Assembly (NCBI GenBank): GCA_017428155.1
Contig: JAFRRJ010000053.1
Span: 62,001 to 126,000, forward strand
Reading direction: 5' to 3'
DNA: 64,000 nucleotides
DNA from: Clostridiales bacterium
GTDB taxonomy: Bacteria > Bacillota > Clostridia > Saccharofermentanales > Saccharofermentanaceae
Shown: positions 53,655 to 62,317 of the stretch, one piece after another
How the letters are laid out: every line of letters begins with the position of its first letter
How positions within the stretch are numbered: position 1 is the stretch's first letter
The notes under the pieces: generated by a model
Database searches by the model: none
Told to the model about the DNA's origin: nothing
Seen by the model: only the letters and a program-made list of their open reading frames with translations
Made by a program: the position numbers and the translations under genes

Positions 53655-54932
53655 TCAGTCATAATAATCAAATTCAAGATCGCAGACCTTGACTGTATCG
53701 CCCTCTTTTACGCCCATCTTCTTGAGTTCCTCGAAAACGCCTTCATTCTCAAGCGTTCTCTGGAAGAAATTGGTTGATTCGGTATCTCCGAAGTTGGTTG
53801 AATTGAAGATCTTAGTGATCCATTTGCCTGTAACTTCAAAATTGCCGTCCTCATTGATGATGATGTCATATTTCTTACCTTCATCAAATGTGTAGACTCT
53901 CTCGCTCCCGTCAGCAATATCGTGAAGAACAGTGGGCGGAAGCTGTGATACTCTTTCCGTGATCTTGTCGGCAAGTTCCTCGATACCTATATGCCCTGCA
54001 GCCGAGATAATATAGACATCCTCATATCCCATACCCTTTACGGCTTTAATGAACTTATCGATCTCTTCATCAGTTACCCCGTCACACTTGTTTCCGACAA
54101 CTATCTGGGGTCTTGAAGCGAGCTCAAGACTGAATTCCTCGAGCTCCTTATTGATCGTCTTGAAATCCTCTATCGGATCTCTTCCGTCTGTGCCTGCAAG
54201 ATCGACAACGTGAACAAGAAGCCTTGTTCTCTCGATATGTCTTAAGAAGTCATGACCTAAGCCGGCTCCTTCATGGGCATTCTCAATGATGCCGGGAATA
54301 TCGGCGATTACATATGAGAAATCATCCTTTGAAACTACACCGAGAACGGGCTCTAATGTGGTGAAAGGATAATCTGCGATCTTGGGCTTTGCTCTTGTAA
54401 GAACAGAAAGGAGCGTGGATTTGCCCACGTTGGGGAATCCCACAAGACCGCAGTCAGCTATGAGCTTAAGCTCGATAGAGAGTTCTCTTTCCTCACCTGC
54501 CGTACCCGGCGTTGCAAACTGGGGCGCCTGTCTTACGGAATTGGCGTAATGCATGTTGCCGAGACCGCCCTTGCCTCCCTTTGCGACAACGACCTTCTGT
54601 CCCTCTTCTGTAAGATCGGCGATTATCTCTCCTGTTTCAAGATCTTTTACGACCGTGCCGACAGGAACGCCGATGATGAGGTCTTCACCGCGCTTGCCGT
54701 ACATCTTCTTGCCCATGCCCTTGGCACCGTTATTACCGATAAACTTATGCTTGAATCTGAAGTTTTGAAGGCTCGTCAGATTCCTGGCAGCCTGAAGTAT
54801 AACGTCACCGCCGTCACCGCCGTCGCCGCCGTCCGGTCCGCCATTCGTAATATACTTCTCAGTATGGAAACTGAGAGCGCCATTGCCGCCGTCGCCGGCT
54901 TTAACATAAATCTTCGAATGATCTATAAACAT
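53655..54932 (-). CDS. obgE: GTPase Obg
   Basis: Ribosome-associated GTPase linked to 50S maturation and growth control. 425 residues: Gly-rich Obg fold (1-156; GDGGNGALSFHTEK, GGDGGDGG), G domain with P-loop GFPNVGKST and NKCD, and the OCT domain at the C-terminus. I chose the ATG at 54932 with GGAGG 8 nt upstream; the TTG at 54947 overlaps the SD. It follows rpmA after an 84-nt gap with a terminator-like hairpin. Confidence 0.97.
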   Translation of the reverse strand: MFIDHSKIYVKAGDGGNGALSFHTEKYITNGGPDGGDGGDGGDVILQAARNLTSLQNFRFKHKFIGNNGAKGMGKKMYGKRGEDLIIGVPVGTVVKDLETGEIIADLTEEGQKVVVAKGGKGGLGNMHYANSVRQAPQFATPGTAGEERELSIELKLIADCGLVGFPNVGKSTLLSVLTRAKPKIADYPFTTLEPVLGVVSKDDFSYVIADIPGIIENAHEGAGLGHDFLRHIERTRLLVHVVDLAGTDGRDPIEDFKTINKELEEFSLELASRPQIVVGNKCDGVTDEEIDKFIKAVKGMGYEDVYIISAAGHIGIEELADKITERVSQLPPTVLHDIADGSERVYTFDEGKKYDIIINEDGNFEVTGKWITKIFNSTNFGDTESTNFFQRTLENEGVFEELKKMGVKEGDTVKVCDLEFDYYD

Positions 54933-54943
54933 CTGATTCTCCT

Positions 54944-54987
54944 CCAAAACAATAGCAGCCTGACCGCTTTATTGCGACAGACTGCTA
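54944..54987 (-). terminator. Terminator-like hairpin between rpmA and obgE
   Basis: On the minus strand TAGCAG/CTGCTA (6 bp), CTG/CAG and CGC/GCG stack with single mismatches around an AATAAA loop, followed by TTGTTTTGG. The T-run overlaps the region just before the obgE SD. It may be a partial terminator that lowers obgE expression relative to rpmA. Confidence 0.6.
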
Positions 54988-55016
54988 CTCTTGGTTCTTA
55001 CTGTTAATACCTGTGA

Positions 55017-55298
55017 TCAGGCTACAGGATAAACGCTAACCTGCTTCTTATCCTTGCCCATACGCTCATACTTGACCTTACCGTCAATCAAAGCGAAAAG
55101 TGTATCGTCAGATCCGATTCCTACGTTTGTTCCGGGATGGATCTTAGTACCACGCTGTCTTACAAGGATATTGCCGGCCAGAACTGACTGTCCGTCACCT
55201 TTCTTCGCTCCTAATCTCTTGGACTGGGACTCACGGCCGTTCTTGGTGGAACCCATTCCCTTCTTATGTGCGAAGAGCTGTAAATTAAACTTAATCAT
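55017..55298 (-). CDS. rpmA: 50S ribosomal protein L27 (precursor)
   Basis: 93 residues with the Firmicutes-type extra N-terminus [10 protein letters not shown], which is cut by the protease Prp before L27 enters the ribosome. Then [17 protein letters not shown] and [17 protein letters not shown], normal L27. It follows prp by 2 nt in the order rplU-prp-rpmA-obgE. Confidence 0.98.
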   Translation of the reverse strand: MIKFNLQLFAHKKGMGSTKNGRESQSKRLGAKKGDGQSVLAGNILVRQRGTKIHPGTNVGIGSDDTLFALIDGKVKYERMGKDKKQVSVYPVA

Positions 55299-55300
55299 AA

Positions 55301-55672
55301 TTACACCTCCGGTGTTCTTGAATGAATTATCTCTACGTACTTCTTCTTACTGTCGTTATAATCTCTTGCTATCCCGATAAGACCTAATTCGGCGGTTCTC
55401 ATGATTATCTGAGCCCTGTCCCTTGTCTCATCGTCTCCCTGTTCGGGAACCGTTATCCGCAGATTGACATCTTCGGTGCCTTCATTGCTGATACGGAAGA
55501 AAGATTCGCTGTCGTAACCGCAAATATCTTCTAAAGCACTTGCCGCAGTAAACAAAAGAGATGATACTGCACTGCAGATAATGTCTCTGCCCGGTTCGTC
55601 GTAACCTGCATGCCCGTTGGCATAAATAGCGCAGATCCGGGAACCTTCCCTGTTAACGATAACGGAAATCAT
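55301..55672 (-). CDS. prp: Ribosomal-processing cysteine protease Prp
   Basis: The 123-residue protein cleaves the N-terminal extension of L27. His and Cys of the active site are in [21 protein letters not shown] (His21, Cys33). It lies between rplU and rpmA, the standard location. The presence of the [10 protein letters not shown] site in the adjacent L27 supports activity. Confidence 0.95.
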   Translation of the reverse strand: MISVIVNREGSRICAIYANGHAGYDEPGRDIICSAVSSLLFTAASALEDICGYDSESFFRISNEGTEDVNLRITVPEQGDDETRDRAQIIMRTAELGLIGIARDYNDSKKKYVEIIHSRTPEV

Positions 55673-55691
55673 AAAGCATTACGCCCTTGAC

Positions 55692-55994
55692 TTACGCGTT
55701 GATAGCTTTGATAAGTACACGTGTGTAAGGCTGTCTGTGGCCGTTCTTTCTTCTGTAGCCCTTCTTAGCCTTGTACTTGGAGACGATAACCTTCTTGTTT
55801 CTGCCCTGCTTTACGATCTCGCCGGTAACTGTAGCCTTAACATCGCCTGCTACGATACCATTGTCATCGGATACTGCAAGTACATCCTCGAAAGTAACCT
55901 GGCTGCCAGCCTCACCTTCAAGCTTCTCAACGAAGATCTCGTCGTCTACAGAAACCTTGTACTGCTTGCCGCCTGTCTTAATTACTGCGTACAT
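55692..55994 (-). CDS. rplU: 50S ribosomal protein L21
   Basis: 100 residues, [28 protein letters not shown] at the start and [18 protein letters not shown] near the end, the L21 pattern. First gene of rplU-prp-rpmA-obgE. The SD AGGAGG precedes the ATG. The ~94-nt leader contains a 6-bp hairpin CGCTGC/GCAGCG before the SD and may hold an L21-type leader. Confidence 0.98.
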   Translation of the reverse strand: MYAVIKTGGKQYKVSVDDEIFVEKLEGEAGSQVTFEDVLAVSDDNGIVAGDVKATVTGEIVKQGRNKKVIVSKYKAKKGYRRKNGHRQPYTRVLIKAINA

Positions 55995-56088
55995 ATTTGT
56001 TCCTCCTGTTCTTCCAGTCTCGCTGCATAAATCCCGAGGCAGCGCTTATAAATCTGCGCATTTAAAAAAGCCCGTCGCATGCGGTCAC
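55995..56088 (-). promoter_or_regulatory. rplU leader region, possible L21 autoregulatory leader
   Basis: About 94 nt lie between the inferred start (near 56088) and rplU. It contains the hairpin CGCTGC-loop-GCAGCG. The secondary structure looks compatible with a ribosomal-protein leader but I cannot match the full consensus. Confidence 0.3.
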
Positions 56089-56110
56089 CCGCGTATAATA
56101 AACCACGGGC
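56064..56110 (-). terminator. Terminator after the membrane protein, overlapping the rplU promoter
   Basis: On the minus strand GCCCGT pairs with ACGGGC (6 bp), with an inner stem GCGG/CCGC, followed by TTTTTT. The whole structure encloses the -10 of the rplU promoter, so read-through RNA would be terminated while RNA started at that promoter lacks the 5' arm. Confidence 0.5.
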
Positions 56111-56123
56111 AGGTCAAAGTCAA
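56095..56123 (-). promoter_or_regulatory. rplU operon promoter
   Basis: On the minus strand: -35 TTGACT (56118-56123), 17 nt, -10 TATTAT (56095-56100). Confidence 0.75.
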
Positions 56124-56163
56124 TAATAAATATATGGTAAAAGGCTCTTTTCGAGATGCAGGA

Positions 56164-57720
56164 TCAGGCCACAAACACCACAAGTGCTGAAGCAAGCCCG
56201 AAAACAAGCCCCGATATCTCGTAAAAATCCGATATTCTCTTGATCGGCACAGTACAGATAAAAGGCAGTATTCCGAGTGAAAGCCCTGCAACAGACGATA
56301 AGATCAGCTCACCGTTGCCGTGGATCACACCAAGGATGAGAAGAACGGCTGAAGGAATCAGGACCTCAACAAAATACAAAGGACTTCCGAAATATGCCGT
56401 CGCACCCTGGCCCGAGAACCTGGATTTCTTGTCTGCGAGGATCAATGCCACTGCCGAAAGGCTCATCAGAACAAATACCAGAAGAGCAATGATCCAGTTG
56501 GAATTATCCTTGAATTTCTTCTCGACATTGGTGATGTTGAGCGCTGTTGAGACGATTATCATTATCTCGACTACGCCTATAAGCACTGAAGCAAGGAAGA
56601 GCGTAGGACCGTTGTCTTTCCTTACATATTCTATCTTCTTCGTTGCAATGATCTTTATCTGGGCAAGCGCCATGAAGGCGATAATGACGATTGGAGCGAA
56701 TAAGGCTATGTATTTGGCAAGGAAGACCGTTGCCGGGATAAAAGACAGGACTGCCCCGGTTAACGCCGTCCAGCCCGATATTCCCAGGAATACTATCGCT
56801 CCGAGACTGTCTCTGCCCTTAAGCTCTCTAGAGCCCTTGTCCGGCACCGATACCGGAACCATGAACAGGAATAACGCGATCGAAGCGAACGCCATGAATA
56901 TCGAGAAGACCAGAACCGTATTCCACAAGTTGATCCTTGAAGCGGAATAGCCTTTTGCATATGTCGTTCCCAAATACTGGGCCAGCTCGCTCTGGAATGC
57001 GGGAGAATACATAAGCCTTGTAGTGCTTGACGCAGATGATGCGAGCGAGAGATATCTCATCTGGTTGGGCGATACGAATACCCTTGACGGGAATATCCTG
57101 CCCCTCTGCGTCGCATGTCCGTACATGGTATCCACACCAGATATCTTCTCGAAGATCATACGGGCGCCGTTAAGTTCATTAACAGACTTGGCTTTGCTGT
57201 CAAATCCGAATACCGCACAGGGAACAGCAGGATAATCGCTTGTATAACCTTCAAGCGAAGCATTTCCGGGATATTCAGGGTTTATAAGGACAAATCCCTC
57301 AACATTGCTGTTGCCTGAAATAAGGATATCGTTCATTACCTTAAAGGCATTTTTGCCGATGGCGCAGACTACCACCTTGTCATTGGAGTATTCCTTCGGA
57401 AGCTCATATTCATAGTTCTGCTTAGCGCTCCTTTTGTCAGATTCGATGATCTCGTAAGCGAAATCAGCAGACAAAAGGCAGTTGCGGAGCGACACTTCGG
57501 GAATGCCCGTGCCGTCAGAGTATATAATCAGTGTGTTATGAGCTTTACCTGATCCCTTGAATGATATTCCGTACAGAACAAACAGCGTAATGGAAAGAAG
57601 AAGTGAAAGCATCAGGGCAAACCATGCCGCTTTGGGTATCTTCAACGGGCGCAGCTTACGGAAACCGTATTGCGGCGCTATATGCTGTTCTTCAGGTGAT
57701 CTTGCTGCAGTCTTCTTCAT
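56164..57720 (-). CDS. Unrecognised multi-pass membrane protein
   Basis: 518 residues. An N-terminal polar tail, one membrane segment (about 34-52), an outside domain (about 55-260) and then eight or nine hydrophobic segments (about 263-518). The outside part shows an alpha/beta-hydrolase-like pattern (GFVLINPEYPGN), but the nucleophile elbow reads GKNAF, so no catalytic Ser is evident. It overlaps murC by 4 nt (ATGA), suggesting a cell-wall role, and precedes rplU. I do not recognise the family. Confidence 0.7.
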   Translation of the reverse strand: MKKTAARSPEEQHIAPQYGFRKLRPLKIPKAAWFALMLSLLLSITLFVLYGISFKGSGKAHNTLIIYSDGTGIPEVSLRNCLLSADFAYEIIESDKRSAKQNYEYELPKEYSNDKVVVCAIGKNAFKVMNDILISGNSNVEGFVLINPEYPGNASLEGYTSDYPAVPCAVFGFDSKAKSVNELNGARMIFEKISGVDTMYGHATQRGRIFPSRVFVSPNQMRYLSLASSASSTTRLMYSPAFQSELAQYLGTTYAKGYSASRINLWNTVLVFSIFMAFASIALFLFMVPVSVPDKGSRELKGRDSLGAIVFLGISGWTALTGAVLSFIPATVFLAKYIALFAPIVIIAFMALAQIKIIATKKIEYVRKDNGPTLFLASVLIGVVEIMIIVSTALNITNVEKKFKDNSNWIIALLVFVLMSLSAVALILADKKSRFSGQGATAYFGSPLYFVEVLIPSAVLLILGVIHGNGELILSSVAGLSLGILPFICTVPIKRISDFYEISGLVFGLASALVVFVA

Positions 57721-59183
57721 TTTTCATGAGGGCAAAGCTCGTCGCCCAAAGTCCTTATATCCTCAGGTCCCAAAATGAGAATGATATCGCCCGGCTTAAT
57801 GAGCTCATCGATCCTCTTCTTCAATTCTTCCCTGTCCTCATAGAACTCGGCATCCCCGCCGCACTTATTGATCTTATCCGAAATATCCTTGCTCGATACC
57901 CCGTATGTCTGATTCTCCCTGTCTGAGAAGATCTCTGCGAATAATACCTTTTTGCAGTCTTTAAGACTGTCCACATAATCGTCCATAAGTATCTTTACGC
58001 GGTAGAAAGTCAACGGCTGGAATACGACAAGGATATCGCCGTGAGGCATATTGGAAGCTGCTTCGATCGTTGCCCTTGCAGCCGTCGGATGATGCGCATA
58101 GTCAACTACGACATCACAGCCCTTGTATTTGCCCTTGACTGTATATCTTCCGTCAGCGCCTCCGAAACCGTTAAGCGCAGTCTTTATCGCTTCAACCGGT
58201 GCCCCGTTGAAATATGCAGCAGCAGCCGCATTAAGTGCATTAGCGATATTATGGCTTCCTGGCACTCTGAGCTGAACATTAATAGCATCTTCCCCGGAGA
58301 TAACTATATCGAAAGAAGGCAGACCGTTACTGAACTTTATATTCTCGGCTCTTACATCAGCAACAGCTCCCGAGACTTCGCATATCTCATTATCCGCTGC
58401 ACAGCAGATCACCCGGGGGAAGGATCTCCCGTTCTCTTTGAAGTACTGTCTTGCCTCTTCCAGTGCCTTTTCAATATTCTTATCGTGACCTGATACGACA
58501 ACATAACCGTTATCGTCCACAAGTCTTACAAAGCGCGCGAAAACATCTATTACATCTCCGATCGTCGGATAACAGTCCAGGTGATCGAGATCGACATTGG
58601 TAATTACCGCAGTAGTGGAAGAGAAGTTAAGGAATGACCTGTTGAACTCACAAGCTTCGGATACCAGAAGATCATGTGAACCTGCTCTTACAGTTCCGTT
58701 AAATATATCAAGATCCGCTCCGAGATGGACAGTCGGGTCAAGACCGGCATCGATCATCATCAGCGATATCATCGATGTCGTAGTGGTCTTTCCGTGTGTT
58801 CCCGATATATTGATGACGTTCTTATATGTTCTTGTAAAAGCGCCAAGAAATTCGGCTCTGTCAAAGATCTGAAGATCAAGTTCAGTTGCTCTCCTGACTT
58901 CTTCATTATGAGGAAGGATAGCTGCCGTCTTAACAAGATAATCAGGCTTAAAGTCGTCAATATTGGAAGCTATCTGCGGGTAGTAGATCTTAATGCCCTG
59001 TTCTTCAAGGATCGCTGTCCTCTCCGACGGGTGATTATCGGATCCTCCGACAATAAAGCCCGCATGTTTTGCAAGCCTGGCAAGACCGTTCATTGAGATG
59101 CCGCCGATGCCGATAAAATAGATCCTGGCACCTTTCTTAATATCGTTTAATGTGAAGCTCTTAGGTTCTAACACAATCATCAC
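57717..59183 (-). CDS. murC: UDP-N-acetylmuramate--L-alanine ligase
   Basis: Adds L-alanine to UDP-MurNAc, the first peptide step of peptidoglycan. 488 residues: IGIGGISMNGLARLAKHAG (N-terminal UDP-binding domain), ISGTHGKTTTTSMIS (ATP loop), VDYAHHPTAARATIEAA and the C-terminal domain. The start may be 59183 or 59180 (MM); GGGAAGTG precedes. It ends overlapping the unknown membrane protein gene. Confidence 0.97.
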   Translation of the reverse strand: MMIVLEPKSFTLNDIKKGARIYFIGIGGISMNGLARLAKHAGFIVGGSDNHPSERTAILEEQGIKIYYPQIASNIDDFKPDYLVKTAAILPHNEEVRRATELDLQIFDRAEFLGAFTRTYKNVINISGTHGKTTTTSMISLMMIDAGLDPTVHLGADLDIFNGTVRAGSHDLLVSEACEFNRSFLNFSSTTAVITNVDLDHLDCYPTIGDVIDVFARFVRLVDDNGYVVVSGHDKNIEKALEEARQYFKENGRSFPRVICCAADNEICEVSGAVADVRAENIKFSNGLPSFDIVISGEDAINVQLRVPGSHNIANALNAAAAAYFNGAPVEAIKTALNGFGGADGRYTVKGKYKGCDVVVDYAHHPTAARATIEAASNMPHGDILVVFQPLTFYRVKILMDDYVDSLKDCKKVLFAEIFSDRENQTYGVSSKDISDKINKCGGDAEFYEDREELKKRIDELIKPGDIILILGPEDIRTLGDELCPHEK

Positions 59184-59222
59184 TTCCCGGATACTCTGAT
59201 TTTTCCAAGTAATTCTAACATT

Positions 59223-59708
59223 TTACTGCCGCATAGCAAAATCGCCGACCACGGCATTTGTAAATGAAATCAGGTCTTTGGACTTAAGTCTTAACTGCAC
59301 TCCCCTCTGCCCTGCGCTGACGCAGATATCGTCGACAAGTTCAACCATCTCATCGATAAATGTCCTGTACTGCTTCTTCATGCCGATCGGAGAACAGCCG
59401 CCTCTGATATATCCCGTGACGTTCAGAAGGTCTTTTACGTGTATCATGTTGACACTCTTGCAGCCCGCAAGTTTTGCGGCCTTCTTAAGATCTATCTCAT
59501 CATCAACGCTTATACAGAAAACAAGGTATTCACCCTTGTCCGACACTGCCGTCAGGGTCTTGAAAACTTCCTCATAGGGGATCCCCAGGTATTCTGCGAC
59601 GTGGTGACCGTCAAGGTCGTTCTCGTCGTACTCATATTCCTCATATGTATAGTCGATCCCTGCTTTGTCCAGGATACGCATGGCATTGGTCTTTTTAAAC
59701 TGAGACAT
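59223..59708 (-). CDS. YbaK/EbsC-type aminoacyl-tRNA deacylase
   Basis: 161 residues, YbaK/EbsC family trans-editing enzyme (deacylates Cys-tRNA-Pro in the best-known member). YLVFCISVDDEIDLKKAAKLAG and IRGGCSPIGMKKQYRTFIDE are the family landmarks. GGGAG about 6 nt upstream of the ATG. It is separate from murC (39-nt gap) and lies next to the insertion element. Confidence 0.92.
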   Translation of the reverse strand: MSQFKKTNAMRILDKAGIDYTYEEYEYDENDLDGHHVAEYLGIPYEEVFKTLTAVSDKGEYLVFCISVDDEIDLKKAAKLAGCKSVNMIHVKDLLNVTGYIRGGCSPIGMKKQYRTFIDEMVELVDDICVSAGQRGVQLRLKSKDLISFTNAVVGDFAMRQ

Positions 59709-59819
59709 AAACTTCTCCCGAATTCGAATTGCTCTGCATATTTTATATTGGCTATTTACCAGCTTGTGACTGATATTTTTAAATCTCCGAAATGAATAGT
59801 ATCATACCGGCTCTTTAAT

Positions 59820-59836
59820 GGCACTAGCCTAGTGCC
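59820..59836 (-). other. Perfect palindrome downstream of tnpB
   Basis: GGCACTAG, one base, CTAGTGCC: 8-bp arms, 16 nt after the tnpB stop. The IS200/IS605-type right end and the 3' part of the TnpB guide (omega) RNA normally fold like this near the tnpB stop. The RNA itself is inferred. Confidence 0.55.
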
Positions 59837-59851
59837 TCTACCTGATCTAAT

Positions 59852-61180
59852 TCAGGCTGCTTTTATCTTGATTATCTGTTCTCCTGTCTTGATGGGAATT
59901 ACTCTTGTTTCGCCCAGTTTCATCATCTGATATGCCGCATTTATGTCTGCATTTATCAATATACCGCTGTTGCTCTTGAACAGACCGCGCTTCACTCTTC
60001 GTGCCTTATCGTAATATTCTCTCGCAGGCTTTTCTCCGTCAAGGTAACTCGTGCCACTCGTGTAGCTCTCACGCACAGTCTTTACCTCTATGCCCTCAAG
60101 TCTTGCTTTGTACACAATCATGTCAGTAAGGGTTTTATATGGTATGGATACAAAGTTCTGGTTTGTTATGTTTCCCATGTGCACTTCCTGTTTCCATCCG
60201 TGATTGGCTCCTATCACTATGAGTCCGACCCCTGAAGAGACGGCCATGTCTACGATCTTCCTGCTTGCCTTGTGCATGTAGTCTTTTATCTTGCGGTTCC
60301 TTTTTGCCGTAAGTTTATTCAATCTTTTGGTCCTGTTTTTTCCGTTATATACCTTCGCCTCCTTCTGCATGTGTGCTCTTGTCTTGTTGTAGTACTGGTT
60401 TATCGATTTCAGCGGTTTCCCGTTGATTATCACAGGCTTGTCTTCAGAATCCCATGCGGCTGCTATGAGATTGTTTACTCCCAAGTCTATCCCCATGACC
60501 TTTGTCCCTCTTGCAGTCTTTTCTTCTTTTTCATACATTAGACTGATACGGACAGAGTCCTCGAATATCTTTATCCGTATCTGTCTCAAGTTTCTATGCC
60601 TTGCACGGATGTGTATACCACTGAGGAACTTGGGCATGGTTACATTACCGTCCTCATCCACCTTGAAGTTCTGACTGGTGATAACAAGAGAACCCCTTCC
60701 TGTTTTCGGGTCTAGATATCCAGGTGCATGCGGATGCTCCATAAACTTCTTCGGATCTTTCCCGTATTCTGCTGTCGCCCTGTAGAACGACTTCCACTCT
60801 CTGCATTTTTCCTGTATACATATCTGGCTGCATGTCGCATACGGAACGTCTTTATATACTTCCGTTCCTTTCAGATACCAACTGAGGAAATATGCATCGG
60901 CTATGTATCCGTTATCAGCATCAATATAATGTAACCGCTTGACTTCAGAGCGGCCCCAATTGTATTCCGCGAGCGCTTTGTTTATTTCTTGGATTAATTC
61001 TATTTCCCAATCTTCCAGTGATTTTCCGTTCCTGATCTTTGAGTGGATACGGTAGCACTGCTTTATCAGGTAGTTAACGCTGTTAGAGAGGTTCTTCGCT
61101 TTATAGCAGTATTCATCAATCTCTCGAAGAAGCTCTGCGTTGTTATGTTTCTTTATTCTGTGTTCTTCCGAGAGAATCAT
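59852..61180 (-). CDS. tnpB: TnpB-family RNA-guided RuvC nuclease, zinc-ribbon-less
   Basis: 442 residues, with N-terminal helices and WED/REC-like part (about 20-215), then a RuvC nuclease. Catalytic acids: Asp232 in GIDLGVNNLIA, Glu332 in GANHGWKQEV, Asp412 in INADINAAYQ. The usual four-Cys zinc ribbon is missing; that region reads ESYTSGTSYLDG...KRGLFKSNSG, a known zinc-free branch. Known members are omega-RNA-guided nucleases that cut the donor-joint and favour element retention. The SD AGAGG is 8 nt upstream; it starts 18 nt after the transposase stop, so the two form an operon. Confidence 0.9.
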   Translation of the reverse strand: MILSEEHRIKKHNNAELLREIDEYCYKAKNLSNSVNYLIKQCYRIHSKIRNGKSLEDWEIELIQEINKALAEYNWGRSEVKRLHYIDADNGYIADAYFLSWYLKGTEVYKDVPYATCSQICIQEKCREWKSFYRATAEYGKDPKKFMEHPHAPGYLDPKTGRGSLVITSQNFKVDEDGNVTMPKFLSGIHIRARHRNLRQIRIKIFEDSVRISLMYEKEEKTARGTKVMGIDLGVNNLIAAAWDSEDKPVIINGKPLKSINQYYNKTRAHMQKEAKVYNGKNRTKRLNKLTAKRNRKIKDYMHKASRKIVDMAVSSGVGLIVIGANHGWKQEVHMGNITNQNFVSIPYKTLTDMIVYKARLEGIEVKTVRESYTSGTSYLDGEKPAREYYDKARRVKRGLFKSNSGILINADINAAYQMMKLGETRVIPIKTGEQIIKIKAA

Positions 61181-61198
61181 GTTACATACCTCTTATCT

Positions 61199-62248
61199 CT
61201 ATGTGACGAATGAAAGCGGCGGTCTTGCCGATATATCGCTGTTATGTACTGTCAGCCTTCTTCTCAAAATCTGTACGAACATCAGGCTTATGATTTCCGT
61301 CTTGCTTCTTTTGTTGTTTGTTATCAGGTTATTCCAGATGATGTAATGCTCCAGATGTTTGGTCGAAACTCCATGAAACCTATCAATAAAGTTTTTCAAT
61401 AATCTGTGATATGCATTGATGCATTGGATACCGTAGGTAATGCCATCTCCACTGGTTGTTCGTTTATCTGTACCTGTCTGTATCAGCCTGATATCTTCAT
61501 TTCTTGCCAATATCCGGTATGCTCTCTCTTTATCAGTACACAACACCGCTGAAGGAGAGACCATACCGCTGAATACGTCTATTAGGCATTCCGTACTTAC
61601 CTTGCCGAGTTTAACCGGTCTTGCGAACGTGATCCCTTCAACATCAACGGCACAGGGAACACACACTTTTTCTGATGACAGTCCTTTCTTGTGTATGTCA
61701 TTTCCTCGCTTGTGTGCTTTTCTGGGCATTATAAAACGTCTGCTCTTTTTGTGATTTCCCTTGTAGGAAACATTAAAGAACGTCTCATCTGATTCAACAA
61801 CACCATCAAGATATACTCTGTCAGTTACTTCCTGCAAAGCATCCAGTATCTTATGTCGCCAGTAAAAGGCAGTTGTTACCGATATGGAACATTCTTCTGC
61901 AGTTTCCTTAAGCGTCTTTTTATCCGACATGCATTTCAGATACTGAGCCCATACACTCAAGTTCTTTCTTGTGCCTGATGTGATAGAACAGGAACTCGGG
62001 ATAAATGACTTCTTGCAATCACGACAAAGGAAACGCTGTACACCATCTTTATGCTTTCCGTTCTTAACAACATAAGAGCCTTCGCAATAAATACATGCAT
62101 TACCACCGGCAATACGTGTTTTGACAAGAAAGTCCTGTAAATTATCATCATGTACATTTATATTACTAGAAAGGGTCGTATAAAACACGATTCGATCAGT
62201 GAAGGACAATTTCTTATATGAAGCAAATATTTCCTTCAATTCTGACAT
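61199..62248 (-). CDS. IS1595-family transposase (ISXO2-like DDE)
   Basis: 349 residues, start at 62248 (GAGGGG 8 nt upstream; the frame is open to 62275). N-terminal zinc ribbon Cys52/Cys55/Cys75/Cys78 (CIYCEGSY...FLCRDCKKSF), a helix-turn-helix (about 110-135), and the ISXO2-like core: Asp154 in VVESDETFF, Asp239 in VLCTDKERAY, and the CINAYHRLLKNFIDRFHGVST end region that holds the third catalytic residue. It cuts and pastes the element. First gene of the element's operon. Apparently intact. Confidence 0.9.
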   Translation of the reverse strand: MSELKEIFASYKKLSFTDRIVFYTTLSSNINVHDDNLQDFLVKTRIAGGNACIYCEGSYVVKNGKHKDGVQRFLCRDCKKSFIPSSCSITSGTRKNLSVWAQYLKCMSDKKTLKETAEECSISVTTAFYWRHKILDALQEVTDRVYLDGVVESDETFFNVSYKGNHKKSRRFIMPRKAHKRGNDIHKKGLSSEKVCVPCAVDVEGITFARPVKLGKVSTECLIDVFSGMVSPSAVLCTDKERAYRILARNEDIRLIQTGTDKRTTSGDGITYGIQCINAYHRLLKNFIDRFHGVSTKHLEHYIIWNNLITNNKRSKTEIISLMFVQILRRRLTVHNSDISARPPLSFVT

Positions 62249-62268
62249 CTTACGGGCCCCTCTCACAG

Positions 62269-62283
62269 CAAACAAATGTTCTA
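62269..62283 (-). promoter_or_regulatory. SOS-like box 1 in the transposase leader
   Basis: CAAACAAATGTTCTA, i.e. TAGAACATTTGTTTG on the minus strand: GAACNNNNGTTT, one base from the LexA consensus GAACNNNNGTTC. It is one arm of a 15-bp inverted repeat around the -10 box. Confidence 0.45.
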
Positions 62284-62288
62284 TTTAT

Positions 62289-62317
62289 ATGATAGAACTA
62301 GAACGTTTGTTTGTCAA
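62289..62317 (-). promoter_or_regulatory. Transposase promoter
   Basis: On the minus strand: -35 TTGACA (62312-62317), 17 nt, -10 TATCAT (62289-62294), about 40 nt before the transposase start. Confidence 0.8.
62299..62313 (-). promoter_or_regulatory. SOS-like box 2 in the transposase promoter
   Basis: TAGAACGTTTGTTTG on the plus strand, the second arm of the 15-bp inverted repeat (14 of 15 positions match; loop 15 nt). It lies in the -35/-10 spacer. The core AACAAACGTTCTAG (14 nt, minus strand) is identical to that in the uvrB SOS box, in a similar promoter position. Confidence 0.5.
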
